From Piper betle (lineage: Eukaryota; Streptophyta; Magnoliopsida; Piperales; Piperaceae): 64,000 nt of DNA. Positions 24,517 through 34,410 of this stretch are shown here, one piece after another. A program made the translations under genes and the position numbers. Position 1 is the stretch's first letter. Each line of letters starts with the position of its first letter. The stretch covers positions 182,189-246,188 of the forward strand of contig JAURVB010006418.1 in the NCBI GenBank assembly GCA_033002965.1. Reading direction: 5' to 3'. The notes under the pieces were generated by a model. That model was not told the DNA's origin and searched no databases. It saw only the letters and a program-made list of their open reading frames with translations.

Positions 24517-26083
24517 TATGCTAAGAACACCTACGTGTTCTTGGAGGTCCTTTTTGCAATGGGGGCCATAACTTCTGAAACTGGTTAGTACTTGTACGGC
24601 ATTGTATATACACTTCCTTGCTTCCTTACCTAATTACTCTGAATATATGTTTGATAAACAAAGGCGTGTTTCTCATTTTAGGTCAACTCTTGCACAGAAA
24701 TCATGATCTGGCTACTGATTTGAACATGATGCATTCTTAAAGTGATTTCAAAACTATAGTTTTAAATAATCTACCGCATTAGCCAATACAATTTAGTACA
24801 CTGCGTATCCTCCTCAAATTGGATATGGTTAATAAGGCCTTCTCAATTTTGGATTCATACTTTATTTTCCATCTAAATTTTTGCTAAAACCCTGTTTTTT
24901 GTTGTTGTCGAAATTGCAGTATTTTAATTAATATATATTGTAAAATATATTTTTAATGCCTATTAAGATATTTTATTTATTTTAAAATTTGGTTAAATCT
25001 GATGCAAAGACAATAAATATAATATGGTAATGCATAAGATATTTAAATTTTTGGTTCAACATATGTTTCTTTTTTCCCCTAAGCACATGTTTTCTTGGAT
25101 GTATGTGGACCCACATGTGGCACGTGGTAAATGCTTCTTAAGCCTTACGCATGAATATGATTTTTTTAAGACAACATTTTGTTTAATAAAGAAATATAAA
25201 CATAGACAAGTGCTTCTTTCACAGCCCTTCACAAAATAATTACTACGGAAAAAGGTAAGACTTTTCTAATATGGCCGTGGAAGCAAGACTATTCTTTTAA
25301 TCAAATCTCAAGAAAGTTGTTTTTTTGTTTTTTTTAAATTTTTTAAGGAGAAAAGATAATGATTTTGACCACACTTTGTTCAAGGTTTGTTCCAATGACA
25401 TCCATCCCTACGGTCAAATATTTATATTTTCACGAAAAGTCTGCGTGGTTGACATAAAAATAATATAAAGGAAAAAATAACTATATAAATATGGAATCAA
25501 ATAAAATGACATTAAAATTTTTTATGTGTTTGGAGAGTAGGAAAAGGAAATCAAAATGAAATATTTCTTTCCATTTCTATATACATAAATGTACTTCTTA
25601 ATGTCCCTTAATTTTTTTATTTTTCATAAAAAAATATTTTTTATAAAATATTTACATAGATTTATTTTAACTGAAATTTAAACTTATTTTAACTAAATTT
25701 CAAGATATCCAAACGAAAAAATGTTTATAACCTGTAATTTTTATATTTAATTTTAGAACAACCGATCCTATAAAAAAATTTTGCATATCCTTGGCAAATA
25801 TGGTTGATGCTGAGGATTCAAGAATGCATAGCCAATAAAATTTTAACCCAGTCCACTTCATTGCGCATACTAAAGATCAGTACGAAGCAAGCATTTTGCA
25901 GTCCAAACATACCAAATTTCTTACACATTTGTTCAAATTGAAACAACAAATCCATTGTCATGCAATCTAAATCTTTCCAAGTTCAGGATGATATCCAATA
26001 CCAATTACACTATATCCTGTGAAGTAACATCTCTCTTTTTCTTTCGCAAATACACTTCTTACTTTATAGAAATCAATCACATC
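24517..26083. other. Intergenic region between two convergent genes
   Basis: This should hold the 3' untranslated regions of the WHIRLY gene (left) and of the hydrolase gene (right, minus strand). The middle (24,880-25,750) is very AT-rich with several T and A runs. Short open frames such as 25,024-25,239 show no domain. No repeat boundary was recognised. Confidence 0.45.
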
Positions 26084-28082
26084 TCAACCACTTTTAGCCA
26101 AAAATTCCGCCAAAAAATCATAGAGAACACTGGCAACAACGGCCGGATATTCCTCCTGAGGGAGAAGAGCACCAGGCACTTCCGCATACTTTGTCACACC
26201 TTTGGCATCTCTAAGAGCCTCCATCTCTGCTTTCGATCTCTTTGGAGAGCAGGTACATGATAAAACCCAAACTGGTATTTTCCCATCCATGCTTGCAAAA
26301 AGATCGAGAAATTCTTCTCGAGATGTTACAGGGTCAAGTAGACCTGTTAAAAAAGCAGCAGGTACATATCTCGCACCCTTGCGCTTGGTCAGCTCATACC
26401 TGCTCTCAATTATTGAGGATGTCACATTATCTGGGTCTGAATAGACATGAGATTTATACTGAGATTGGATGGCTTTCTTGTTGCTGACAAGCATATTGTA
26501 TACCATCCACCCGACAGCAGGGGTCTTCAAGGTGCCCCTTAAAAGGCCATATCTGAAAACAAATTCAGGTTCATATTCTCATGATACATTCTATGAGTTA
26601 GTTGCATCTCTCTTCGTTAATAATTGCAAAAGCCTACCTTGTTTCCATGTCAGAACTTCGGCCAAAAACTATGGGAAGAGGACCAGCCCAAGTAGGTGCT
26701 ACAGCAGCTATTGCTGATGGTTTCACCAGTCCTTTCTTTGCTGCTCGGAGCACCAATGAAGCAGCATGCCCACCCGCAAAAACCACTTGTTTATCTGCTG
26801 AATAGTACACAAAATTAAGGAGTTAGCACCTAATAAGAACGGAAAATAAGAAGCCGATTAAATACGCAAGTGTTTCACATAGAATACAAAAGTCACACTA
26901 AGTAACAACAATCTTACAATCTCCACTTGCCTGGGCCTGGCAAAGGGCCATTTGTTGCATTCAGAAAGTCGACCAAAAACTTCTCCATGACATCCGCATT
27001 ATAATCAATTGAAGGCCTATCCGAATTCCCAAGGCCAGGCCAATCGACAAGTGTTGCACTCCAATTAACTTGCCCGTTTCGAGAAACAATATCTGCAGCG
27101 ACTGCTTGCCACTCTTCAACAGTGCTTACATCGGAAATTGTCGGAATCATGAGAATGTTTTGTCCAGGTTTCGAGCCCTCACCCGCATGGTTTTCGTAAT
27201 AAACTTTCACCGCATTCTCTTTAAAATTCCATTGCCAAAAACCTGTCTATAACCCACAATTAATCATCATCCCTCCCAAAAATTAAAAAATCTATTTCCA
27301 TTGCCAAATCAATTGTGATAAAAATTAAATATTAATGTCTCGCCAAACTAGCTCATTCACAATTGCATCTTTCTGCTTTCCGATGGTGGGCATTTTCAAC
27401 GAACAATCAAATGTTCTTTCTTCAATATATCAAACCACAAGATATATGAATGATACTTTCCCAGGATCAAATAATTGCTAGCTAATTATTGTACTGAAAT
27501 GCTTTTTTTCTTTCAAGACACAAAAGCTAGCATTTCTTTGACATGCAAAATCACTAATCATCAGAAATGAATAACAGCAAACACAGATATATCGTATACT
27601 ACTACTTAAATTGTTGAATAAAAATAGATGCTTGAATTTGTACCCAGAAACACAGATTCTTGCATACGGTAAGTCAATTTAAAACTTGATCCACACAGAA
27701 TTTTCAAATATGAAAGGATTTGGGAATCAGCAATGATGCAAGCAAAAGCAAAATCAGCGCTGCGAAAATTACATAAATTTTTTATACCATACTTTCAAGC
27801 ATTCGCACCCAAGATTTGGATGACCATCTCCACGACACAAAAAATCATCAATGCTACACCACCCATTTTCGCAATGGACCTCAAAGATCGAACGTTGTGA
27901 GAGCACCAGTTTCTTACCTTGGACAACACCGTCGACTTCCCGGCGACGGCGGCGATGGAGGAATCAGGAGAGACGGCGGACCTCACGGCAAGGGAGCGGC
28001 GGAAAGAGATGGTGCGAGTCTGGGAGAGGCGGCGGGAGGGGACAAAGGAAGGGGAGTTGGCGAGGGCCAAAGAGGCAGCCAT
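26084..28082 (-). CDS. Alpha/beta-hydrolase-fold protein, probably plastid-targeted
   Basis: Four exons join without interruption into 368 codons: 28082-27918, 27246-26931, 26794-26638 and 26552-26084. Exon 1 encodes a Ser/Ala/Arg-rich N-terminus (MAASLALANSPSFVPSRRLS) typical of a plastid transit peptide; its ATG lies in a strong context (gccATGG). Exon 2 has FWQW, the block ILMIPTISDVSTVEEWQ and VDWPGLGNSDRP, which is the strand/loop region of the fold. Exon 3 carries the nucleophile-elbow position as VVFAGGHAASL. Exon 4 has the Asp-loop region (TGLLDPVTSREEF) and GALLPQEEYP, where catalytic members usually have His. The Ser nucleophile and the His are thus replaced, and substrate and activity are unknown. 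Intron 2 uses a GC donor. An in-frame upstream ATG at 28,127 is possible but less likely. The gene converges on the WHIRLY gene. Confidence 0.85.
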
Positions 28083-28343
28083 GGCACCGGCGGAGATGGA
28101 GGCCAACTGCGGCGACCACGACCACAACCACCGATCGTCTGAAAGATAGAAAAGTGAGATTGGTCGCCGCTCTTTTTTATAACTCTCATTATAGTTGAGA
28201 TAGAGATTTTTTATTTATTTATTCTTTTTTATGTGTATTTGGGAATCTGGGACAAAGTCAAGAAGCTGTTACTTGTTAGAATTTGGTTTTTTAACAAGTT
28301 AGTATTTTGTTATGTGCCACATGAATGGATGAACGAAGCATTG

Positions 28344-28399
<56 letters not shown>

Positions 28400-28545
28400 C
28401 ACGAGGTATCTGTGCTGCAGCACAGGTACTTAACTGTGCTTAACTTTTTCCCCGGCCGTTGGATTATATCCAACGGCTGGAAATGAAATTTATAACACCC
28501 ACCAGCTTTAATTGTTTTTATCAACCACCCCGGCCATGGACGACG
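28083..28545. promoter_or_regulatory. Shared upstream region with (TA)n and two palindromes
   Basis: This is the head-to-head spacer between the hydrolase gene (minus) and the PPR relic (plus). It contains the hydrolase 5' leader (28,083-28,170), a (TA)n run at 28,348-28,396, a 16-bp perfect palindrome centred in ctgtgctgcagcacag (28,410-28,425), and a 23-bp palindrome with 10-bp arms gccgttggat/atccaacggc (28,455-28,477). Such palindromes occur near ends of some DNA transposons, but no mate was found. Confidence 0.45.
28348..28396. repeat. (TA)n microsatellite
   Basis: Forty-nine bases of uninterrupted TA dinucleotide. It is likely to vary in length between individuals and to form a cruciform. 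Open frames that run through it as YIYIYI are not genes. Confidence 0.95.
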
Positions 28546-28559
28546 GCTTGGGCATTGCC

Positions 28560-29145
28560 ACTGTTGCTGCCGGCGACGCTGAGCCCGACCCCTCAGCCCC
28601 CTCTCCCCGGACCTCGGCACGTCCACCGTCTCCACGCCTGCTCCCTCGTCATCAAGTCCCGCACGCCCGCTCCTGCATCCTCTCCCACCTCCCAGCCTCC
28701 TCCGCCACGTTCTCTGCCACCGCCCGCTCCACGTCTCCGCCGCCGACGTCGTCGCCCTGCTCGGCCTCCTCTCCCTCGGCACCCGGTGCCTCCACCCTCC
28801 CCTTCGCCGCCCCACCGCCGCACCTCCCCCTCCGGCGCACCTCCTTCGCGGCCTTGCCCGCAATGCCATCCCTGCTGACTGCCCTCTCCCTCTATCTCCG
28901 CCTTGCCGCCACCGGAGACACCTCCCTACGCCCTAACAACTTCACCTACGCTTTTGCCGTCTCTGTCGTTTCTGCTGGCAGTGGATACCCCATTTCCGTC
29001 GTCAGAGCTTCCAAGGCAATGCCTTTATTGGGTCGGCGCTGGTCGGCTTCTACCTCAACTTCTCTGAGGTGGGTGATGCTACGAAGGTGTTCGATGGAAT
29101 GTCTGAGTGAGATATGGTCGCGTGGAACGCCTTCTTCTCCAGCTT
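28560..29145 (+). pseudogene. 5' part of a PPR protein gene, broken
   Basis: The GC-rich sequence translates with frame changes into the start of a plant pentatricopeptide-repeat protein, of the RNA-editing/processing family in organelles. HRLHACSLVIKSRTP gives a leader motif, SLLTALSLYLRLAATGDTS and RPNNFTYAFAVS give a first PPR unit, and after a frameshift near 28,985-29,010 comes FQGNAFIGSALVGFYLNF, then GDATKVFDGMSE. A TGA at 29,108-29,110 replaces the expected Arg codon before DMVAWNA. Intact PPR genes are usually intronless and run over 1.5 kb; this one is cut off after about 600 bp. The long open frame 28,512-29,303 mixes right and wrong frames and is not a protein. Confidence 0.65.
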
Positions 29146-29219
29146 TTGATGTGAATTCTCTTGTAGGTAATAGCGCCAATTTCTTTTTACTTTTCATTGA
29201 TGAATTAATTTTTACACAG

Positions 29220-30932
29220 TGGATTTGGGGGCTCTGTATGATAAGTATTGCGAGCATATGGTGGCATTCAACATGGTTATTGCTCATGCACTGCATGAAG
29301 TAGGTGTAGATGACCCTGATCATCTGATGACTGTAAGAATAAAATTACTTCTCAGAAAATCAATAGGATTTTCCAGGCTCATGCTCATTGTCTTGGTTGC
29401 AATCGTTTACATATGGTAAGAATGCATTCTTTTAAATCTTTGTCCATTTCTGCATTTTCTGTGTAGCACTTCAATTGCTACACATTGGTGAAGAATGTGT
29501 TTGTTCTAATTGTCAAATTGGATTCCTTGTGGCAACTTTTTTTACATGCTATTCATTTAACTTTTAGAATGTGAAAAGTCGTGACTTTGTTTTGTTTGAG
29601 TGACTTTTACATGCTATTCATTTGTTTGTTCCAATGTGTTTGACTTTTACATGCTATTCATTCCTAGAATGATGGTTTTATTTTCAGCAGCAAATTTTTT
29701 TTTTCATTTGTCAGGGTCTTGCTACTCTACTGGACTGCTTGACAATCATTTATGTGTTGAAAACTCAATGTAACACCATTAATCAATCTGTTACGAGGTT
29801 TTTTGTGCCAAGCATGCTTCCTTCCTGTAGTATCTTCTTGACTCATTAAGGGAAACTACTGTTCTGAAATGTGGGCGTACAATGCACTTATAATGCTTTG
29901 ATGAGATGAGAATGAGAAATCAGTAAGTTTTATGCAGCTGCGGATGTTAAAAAATGATAATATTCCATTAAAGAAGAAGATTTTGTAGTCTAGTATCCCT
30001 TTTCTTCTCAATGAGACTGTAAGTCTTCCAATACATTTAGGGAAACTGAAACTTGAGGGCTAAGGTCCAGCTATGTTATGTTTTTGCCTTTGGACTAAGG
30101 AGCAATATTCAAGCATGGATAAATCATTTCTGATCTCAACCCTTTCCAATTGATATCTTTTTGCACCAATTTCTTAAATACTTTTTCTTACCTCGAAACT
30201 TTCTTGTATGCACCTAGTGTCATCCATTTGAATGCAAAATTAGAAATCGGTTGGTACACAAAATATATGTTGCTAACTGCAATTCATAGATGATGTCGAT
30301 GACAAGGAGGATATTTTGATTTTGCAGTGAATAAGTAGAATCTTTCTTTTAGTTCTTTTTCTTTATGGATACTACAATTCCCTCCTAAAAATTGCTCTCG
30401 AAAAAGCTAGACGGTAAGAAAAGGCAATGAAGAAGTTGGCTAAATTGTAGTTATTGATTCTAACTTTCACATGCTGTATTTTTTGCAGACTAGATGGCAG
30501 CTTAGAGAATTGGAGGATATATTCCAACCCACCAGTTTTTCACTCGGTATTGAGGGCACCCTCTTTTTTGATAAGAATGGTCCTCAATGCCGTCTGAAGG
30601 GCCAGATGACATTGAGTATCAACTGCATTCTTCCACCAGCAATGTCAATAGTTCCAGAAGAGATAGTAAAAGGTGTTACAGAGTCTGTAAGTTCATCAAC
30701 CCTCCCAGAAGTACATGAATAAAATGGCCAAATCTCGCTTGAGAAAACCTCTAGACATTAATTTTGTTTCCGTCGTAACAGTCTTTATGAATGCTAATGT
30801 GGTCATGAATGAAAATCCAGAATTTGCTTTAGATAAATTAATTTCGGAACAATTTTGCAGATTCTCACAAGACTAGTTGAGAACATGAAGCGAGCAGATT
30901 TTCTTTCTAATCTGTGTTATCATCCTGGATAG
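29220..30932 (+). pseudogene. 3' exons of a DUF1997-like gene
   Basis: Three segments with good splice borders keep one frame: 29220-29332 (VDLGALYDKYCEHMVAF, HEVGVDDPDHLM), 30489-30686 (TRWQLRELEDIFQPTSFSLG, GTLFFDKNGPQCRLKGQMTL, LPPAMSIVPEEIV) and 30861-30932 (ILTRLVENMKRADF, ending at TAG). The middle exon fits the DUF1997 pattern of a beta-rich domain, then LPP and a helix with an IL..I/L..MK motif. That family occurs in plants and cyanobacteria, and its function is not known to me. No start codon or upstream exons are visible; broken PPR sequence lies where they should be. The C-terminus after MK is short. The exons look spliceable, but the gene is partial, so I treat it as a duplicated fragment. 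Expression as part of a chimeric transcript is possible. Confidence 0.55.
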
Positions 30933-31349
30933 AGTTTCGCTAGATCACTAATTGGGACATGGTACTCTGGTGTATATGCATAAATGCGTGCATGCTTTTG
31001 GACAATTCTAAACTAAACTCGATCCTCCCAATTTGTGCTAAATCGAATCCCTGGAGCTGCTTTCACAACTTGAGAAGAAAAGCGTTGATAAATTGAATCC
31101 CAATATGTTTTTCATTAAATGAAACTGTTATGGATCTTTAGCTCAAAATTGGCAGAGCACTCAAGAAATGCTTGAGGGATGGTGGTTCGAATCCATCAAG
31201 ATCCTACTTAGTAAATATTTGATAAGAATTTGAGACGTTGTAATTATGTAAAAAAATAAAAAATTGTATGATTTATCATGGTTGTGTTCAAAGTAACATA
31301 TATATGATATTAAAAATAATATAAATAGACAAAATTATATCATGTCATG
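30933..31349. other. Spacer between the gene fragment and the minisatellite
   Basis: AT-rich and non-coding. The first 100 bp may be the 3' end of the preceding transcript. The segment around 31,150-31,200 (cactcaagaaatgcttgagg...ggttcgaatccatcaag) has a weak tRNA-like T-loop motif (ggttcgaatcc) but no cloverleaf. Confidence 0.35.
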
Positions 31350-31801
31350 GTCTCCTAGCTCATTCTGAGATTAGATGGTCTCCCAATTCATTTTGAGATT
31401 AGTCATGGTCACCAAGTTCATTCTGAGATTAAAAATTGTCTCCCAACTCATTCTGAGATTAGGTGGTCTCCTAATTCATTTTGAGATTAGTCATGGTCTC
31501 CCAGTTCATTTTGAGATTAAAGATTGTCTCCTAGTTCATTATGCGATAAGGTGGTCTCCCAATTCATTTTGAGATTAGTCATGGGCTCCCAGTTCATTCT
31601 GAGATTAAAAATTGTCTCCCAGCTTATTCTGAGATTAGATGGTCTGCCAATTCTTTTGAGATTAGTCATGGTCTCCTAGTTTAGAAATTGTCTCCCAGCT
31701 CCTTCTGAGATAAGGTGGTTTCCAAATTCATTTTGAGATTAGGAATAGTCTCCCAATTCATTCTGAGATTAGAATCGGTCACCTAGCTCATTCTAAGATT
31801 A
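31350..31801. repeat. Minisatellite with 88-bp higher-order units
   Basis: About fifteen units of 28-30 bp share the pattern gtctccca-ttcatt-tgagatta. They cycle in threes: a 30-mer ending agtcatg, a 30-mer ending aaaaatt and a 28-mer ending aggtg or agatg, giving an 88-bp higher-order unit repeated about four times before it becomes irregular near 31,650. Units differ by a few substitutions. Not CRISPR: there are no unique spacers. Confidence 0.9.
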
Positions 31802-32309
31802 CGTTCCGACAAGGCTACCGGTATGGGAACATACAACCTTTCATACAGTTATACCAATTTGGGGAAATACAGCATTTTATATAATTATTTGAAATGTTGT
31901 ATTGTCCATATAATCATTTGAAATGTTGTACTTCCCCATGTTAGTAGCCCTGGTTGTCCTAAGCCCAGATTCGACCACCATGCGGACAAACGCAATCGGA
32001 GTCAAGGAATTGACTCAGTCCAACATGGGGCCGCACCTTTAAAATTACTATGTGGGTCCGTATAATTATTAACGACCCGCCCGAACTGGAGCGGGTGTTA
32101 CTTAAAAATATAATTAATATAAATGTAACATGGTAGTGATGGGTGGAAATGAAAGAAAGGTTAAGGTTGTACTTTATGTTGAATAGGTCGATGGAAACAT
32201 GTAAATGTGCTTTCCTTTATGTCTCTTTTTGTTATTTGAATACAACATTGTAATTTTTTTATTCTCAAACATTTTTTATCTTCCCAAACTTAAGCCCAAA
32301 CTAATTGTG
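31802..32309. other. Non-coding spacer with a short direct repeat
   Basis: The sequence 'ataattatttgaaatgttgta' occurs at about 31,880-31,905 and again, as 'ataatcatttgaaatgttgta', at about 31,910-31,932. The region around 31,950-32,100 (gacccgcccgaactggagcgggtgtta) contains an inverted repeat and may be a relic of an LTR terminus. No gene. Confidence 0.35.
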
Positions 32310-34410
32310 TAACACCCAAATTCGGCCACTTATGTCCTACCAGATGGAGAAATGTCTTGGCCAATGCCTACACTTCCCCAGCTCACTAAAGCCCAATTAC
32401 ATGGGCTTTGGACCTAATCTTTTCCTAGAATAAAGCCCGTGGTATTAGCTAATCCTACCCTTTTACCTAGGGCTATGTGGAGTCCTTAAGTCTGTGAACA
32501 AGACTTAGGATAATTGTTGTGTATCTCAAGAACACTATTATTCCCAGCACCTTAACCCAGCCTTAGTCAACCTTATTTACCATGTTGGCCCATGAGGCTA
32601 CACTCGTAATTTTTATACCAACCTCTTAGAGTATCCGAGCCCACTGGTCCAAATTTGGGCCCATTTAGGCACCATTTGGGCCATCCAAAAAATCATTCAT
32701 TTAAATTCGTTCGATAAAACCCTAAATATAAGACTTTTCCATAAGTGTACTTGCAACACCAAACCCAAGTTGAAGTTACCTAATAAGGTTAACACTTTAC
32801 TAAGCAAAATAATTAAGTTAAGTAAGCATTCAAGTTGTGAATGTGTGGAAATGTTACCTCGTTTTGCCTGTTAGTGAGATCTGATCCAAATTCGGGTTTC
32901 ATCTTCTTCTTAGGATATGCAGGGTGACTCGTCAAGTTTAGACAATAAGCTCGACTCATCTAGATCCATATGACTCTTTTATTTTATCTTTACTTGGCTC
33001 CATGAATGAGGTTTTCATCGAGTTTTTGACAGAGGATGGCATCGGCAGCATTTAATTGGATATGTTTGAAGCCAGGCCATTTAACCAATTTTTTCGTAGT
33101 TTGATAAAACTTCAAGGATGGGATTTCTTAATGGTTTTTGAACTGGAAGATCTATAAAGCCTAATGATATAAGCTCATTCCTAAACCTACTATATAAGTA
33201 TACGAGTTTCACAATTTTCAAGATTTAAGAGTGAGTATGAAGTCTTTGATTTGATCCAACATGTTTTATGTTATCTGGCCATGTTGGCCTAAACTTATTG
33301 CCTTGTAATGTATTTTGAAAGTTTCAAGATTTCTTGTGAGTATTAAGATACTCATCTGCTAGTATTTTTTTATCACTAGTTATTTTTGGACAAATACTAA
33401 TAGTTTTACTATATTAATGTAGGTGGGTATTCATGTTAGTGACAAGTGGAGGTGGACAAATCTAGAGGTTCATGACGGGGGATGGTACCATGTGTATGTA
33501 TTGTGTTGAGTGTTGTATCAAATCTATGTAACTCACCTGGATGACTTACGAATACTGAGTTGATGGTCTTATGTACTTGGGGTCAATGGGATTATGTGAT
33601 GTATGTAGTGTGGGCAGGTGCCCTAAGGCTTATGGTGGTATGTTGCTTATGTTACATATGGTCTGTGTGCTTTATTTTTATTATCATTATTAGTGTCGAT
33701 CAGGCTATTAACTTTGGAGCAAAGGCTAACAATTATTTGCAAAGTGTCTAAGCCTCAAGGTCATAGAACATGTTGAGGAGCAATTAAGGTGAGTGAAATA
33801 TATTTGGTTGCAGCTATGTGTGTGTGACAGTGAAACGTGACTGGAAGAGCAAACAGATCATACCACTTGAAAGGTTCATGTGAAGACCGACTCTTAGGGT
33901 ATGATTGCTTGGCACGCAATGATGCCTCTATGTATTTAATTTTCGTTTGTGAGCATGTAGATCAGGTAACCATGACACCCAATGTTTACTTAATTGTAGA
34001 ATCAACATATCTAAGAATAAATTATCTAACTTAAAGGTTGGAACTAAGTATAAGAATCAGAACATGCATCCATACTATGAAAAAGCTCACCCCTTAGCTC
34101 AATTAGGGGTGTTGCCTTCGTGTAGCTTAAAGTGATCATTGCATTCATAAATTCACCCTTTTTGTTGCCGAGGAATTATTTCCTATTCTATAACGTGGGG
34201 TGCTCATATTAAGAGCCCTAAAGTTTAAGAACCTTCCTATGGTTGTATGATCAACATGCATTGTATGAAAATTGGTAATATTACTGTCTTAAGCCTTCTT
34301 GAGGGTTGAGATCTGCTTTTGTAAAGTTTGAACACTAGTAGTCCAATGAATAGCTTTCTAAACGACAACATCAAAATTTGGTCCATTCTTCATGCCAAAT
34401 TGGGGGAGGT
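32310..34410 (+). mobile_element. Family B gypsy LTR, truncated
   Basis: Plus-oriented LTR sequence collinear with the reverse complement of 40,793-42,100. Shared blocks include 'cttggccaatgcctaca', 'catgttggcccatgag', and 'tagggtatgat' near 33,900. It begins with TGTAACACCC-like sequence and ends ...ccaaattgggggaggt, where intact copies have ...ccaaattagggtgttaca. The LTR start and promoter region are absent. The next LTR begins immediately at 34,411, so two LTRs stand in tandem without an internal region. Small open frames within have no domain. Confidence 0.65.

Noticed and set aside
27816..28198. Three plus-strand open frames over the start of the hydrolase gene
   Set aside because: They are antisense shadows of exon 1, which has a clear transit-peptide-like frame, splice donor and start context on the minus strand.
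28291..28869. Minus-strand open frame of 192 codons, Arg/Gly-rich, ending in YIYIYI
   Set aside because: Antisense of the PPR relic plus the (TA)n run. The composition is what GC-rich antisense DNA gives.
28512..29303. Long plus-strand open frame of 263 codons in GC-rich DNA
   Set aside because: Only its middle part is in the PPR reading frame; after about 29,000 the conserved PPR sequence is in another frame. It is open by composition and belongs to a broken gene.
31190..31200. tRNA-like T-loop motif ggttcgaatcc
   Set aside because: No matching acceptor, D or anticodon arms within the expected 70-90 bases.
31375..31572. Open frame with repeated FILRL/HFEI motifs
   Set aside because: Translation of the minisatellite; the period is not a multiple of three throughout and no start context exists.
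31350..31801. CRISPR-like array
   Set aside because: The units are contiguous 28-30-mers without unique spacers, in a plant genome; it is a minisatellite.
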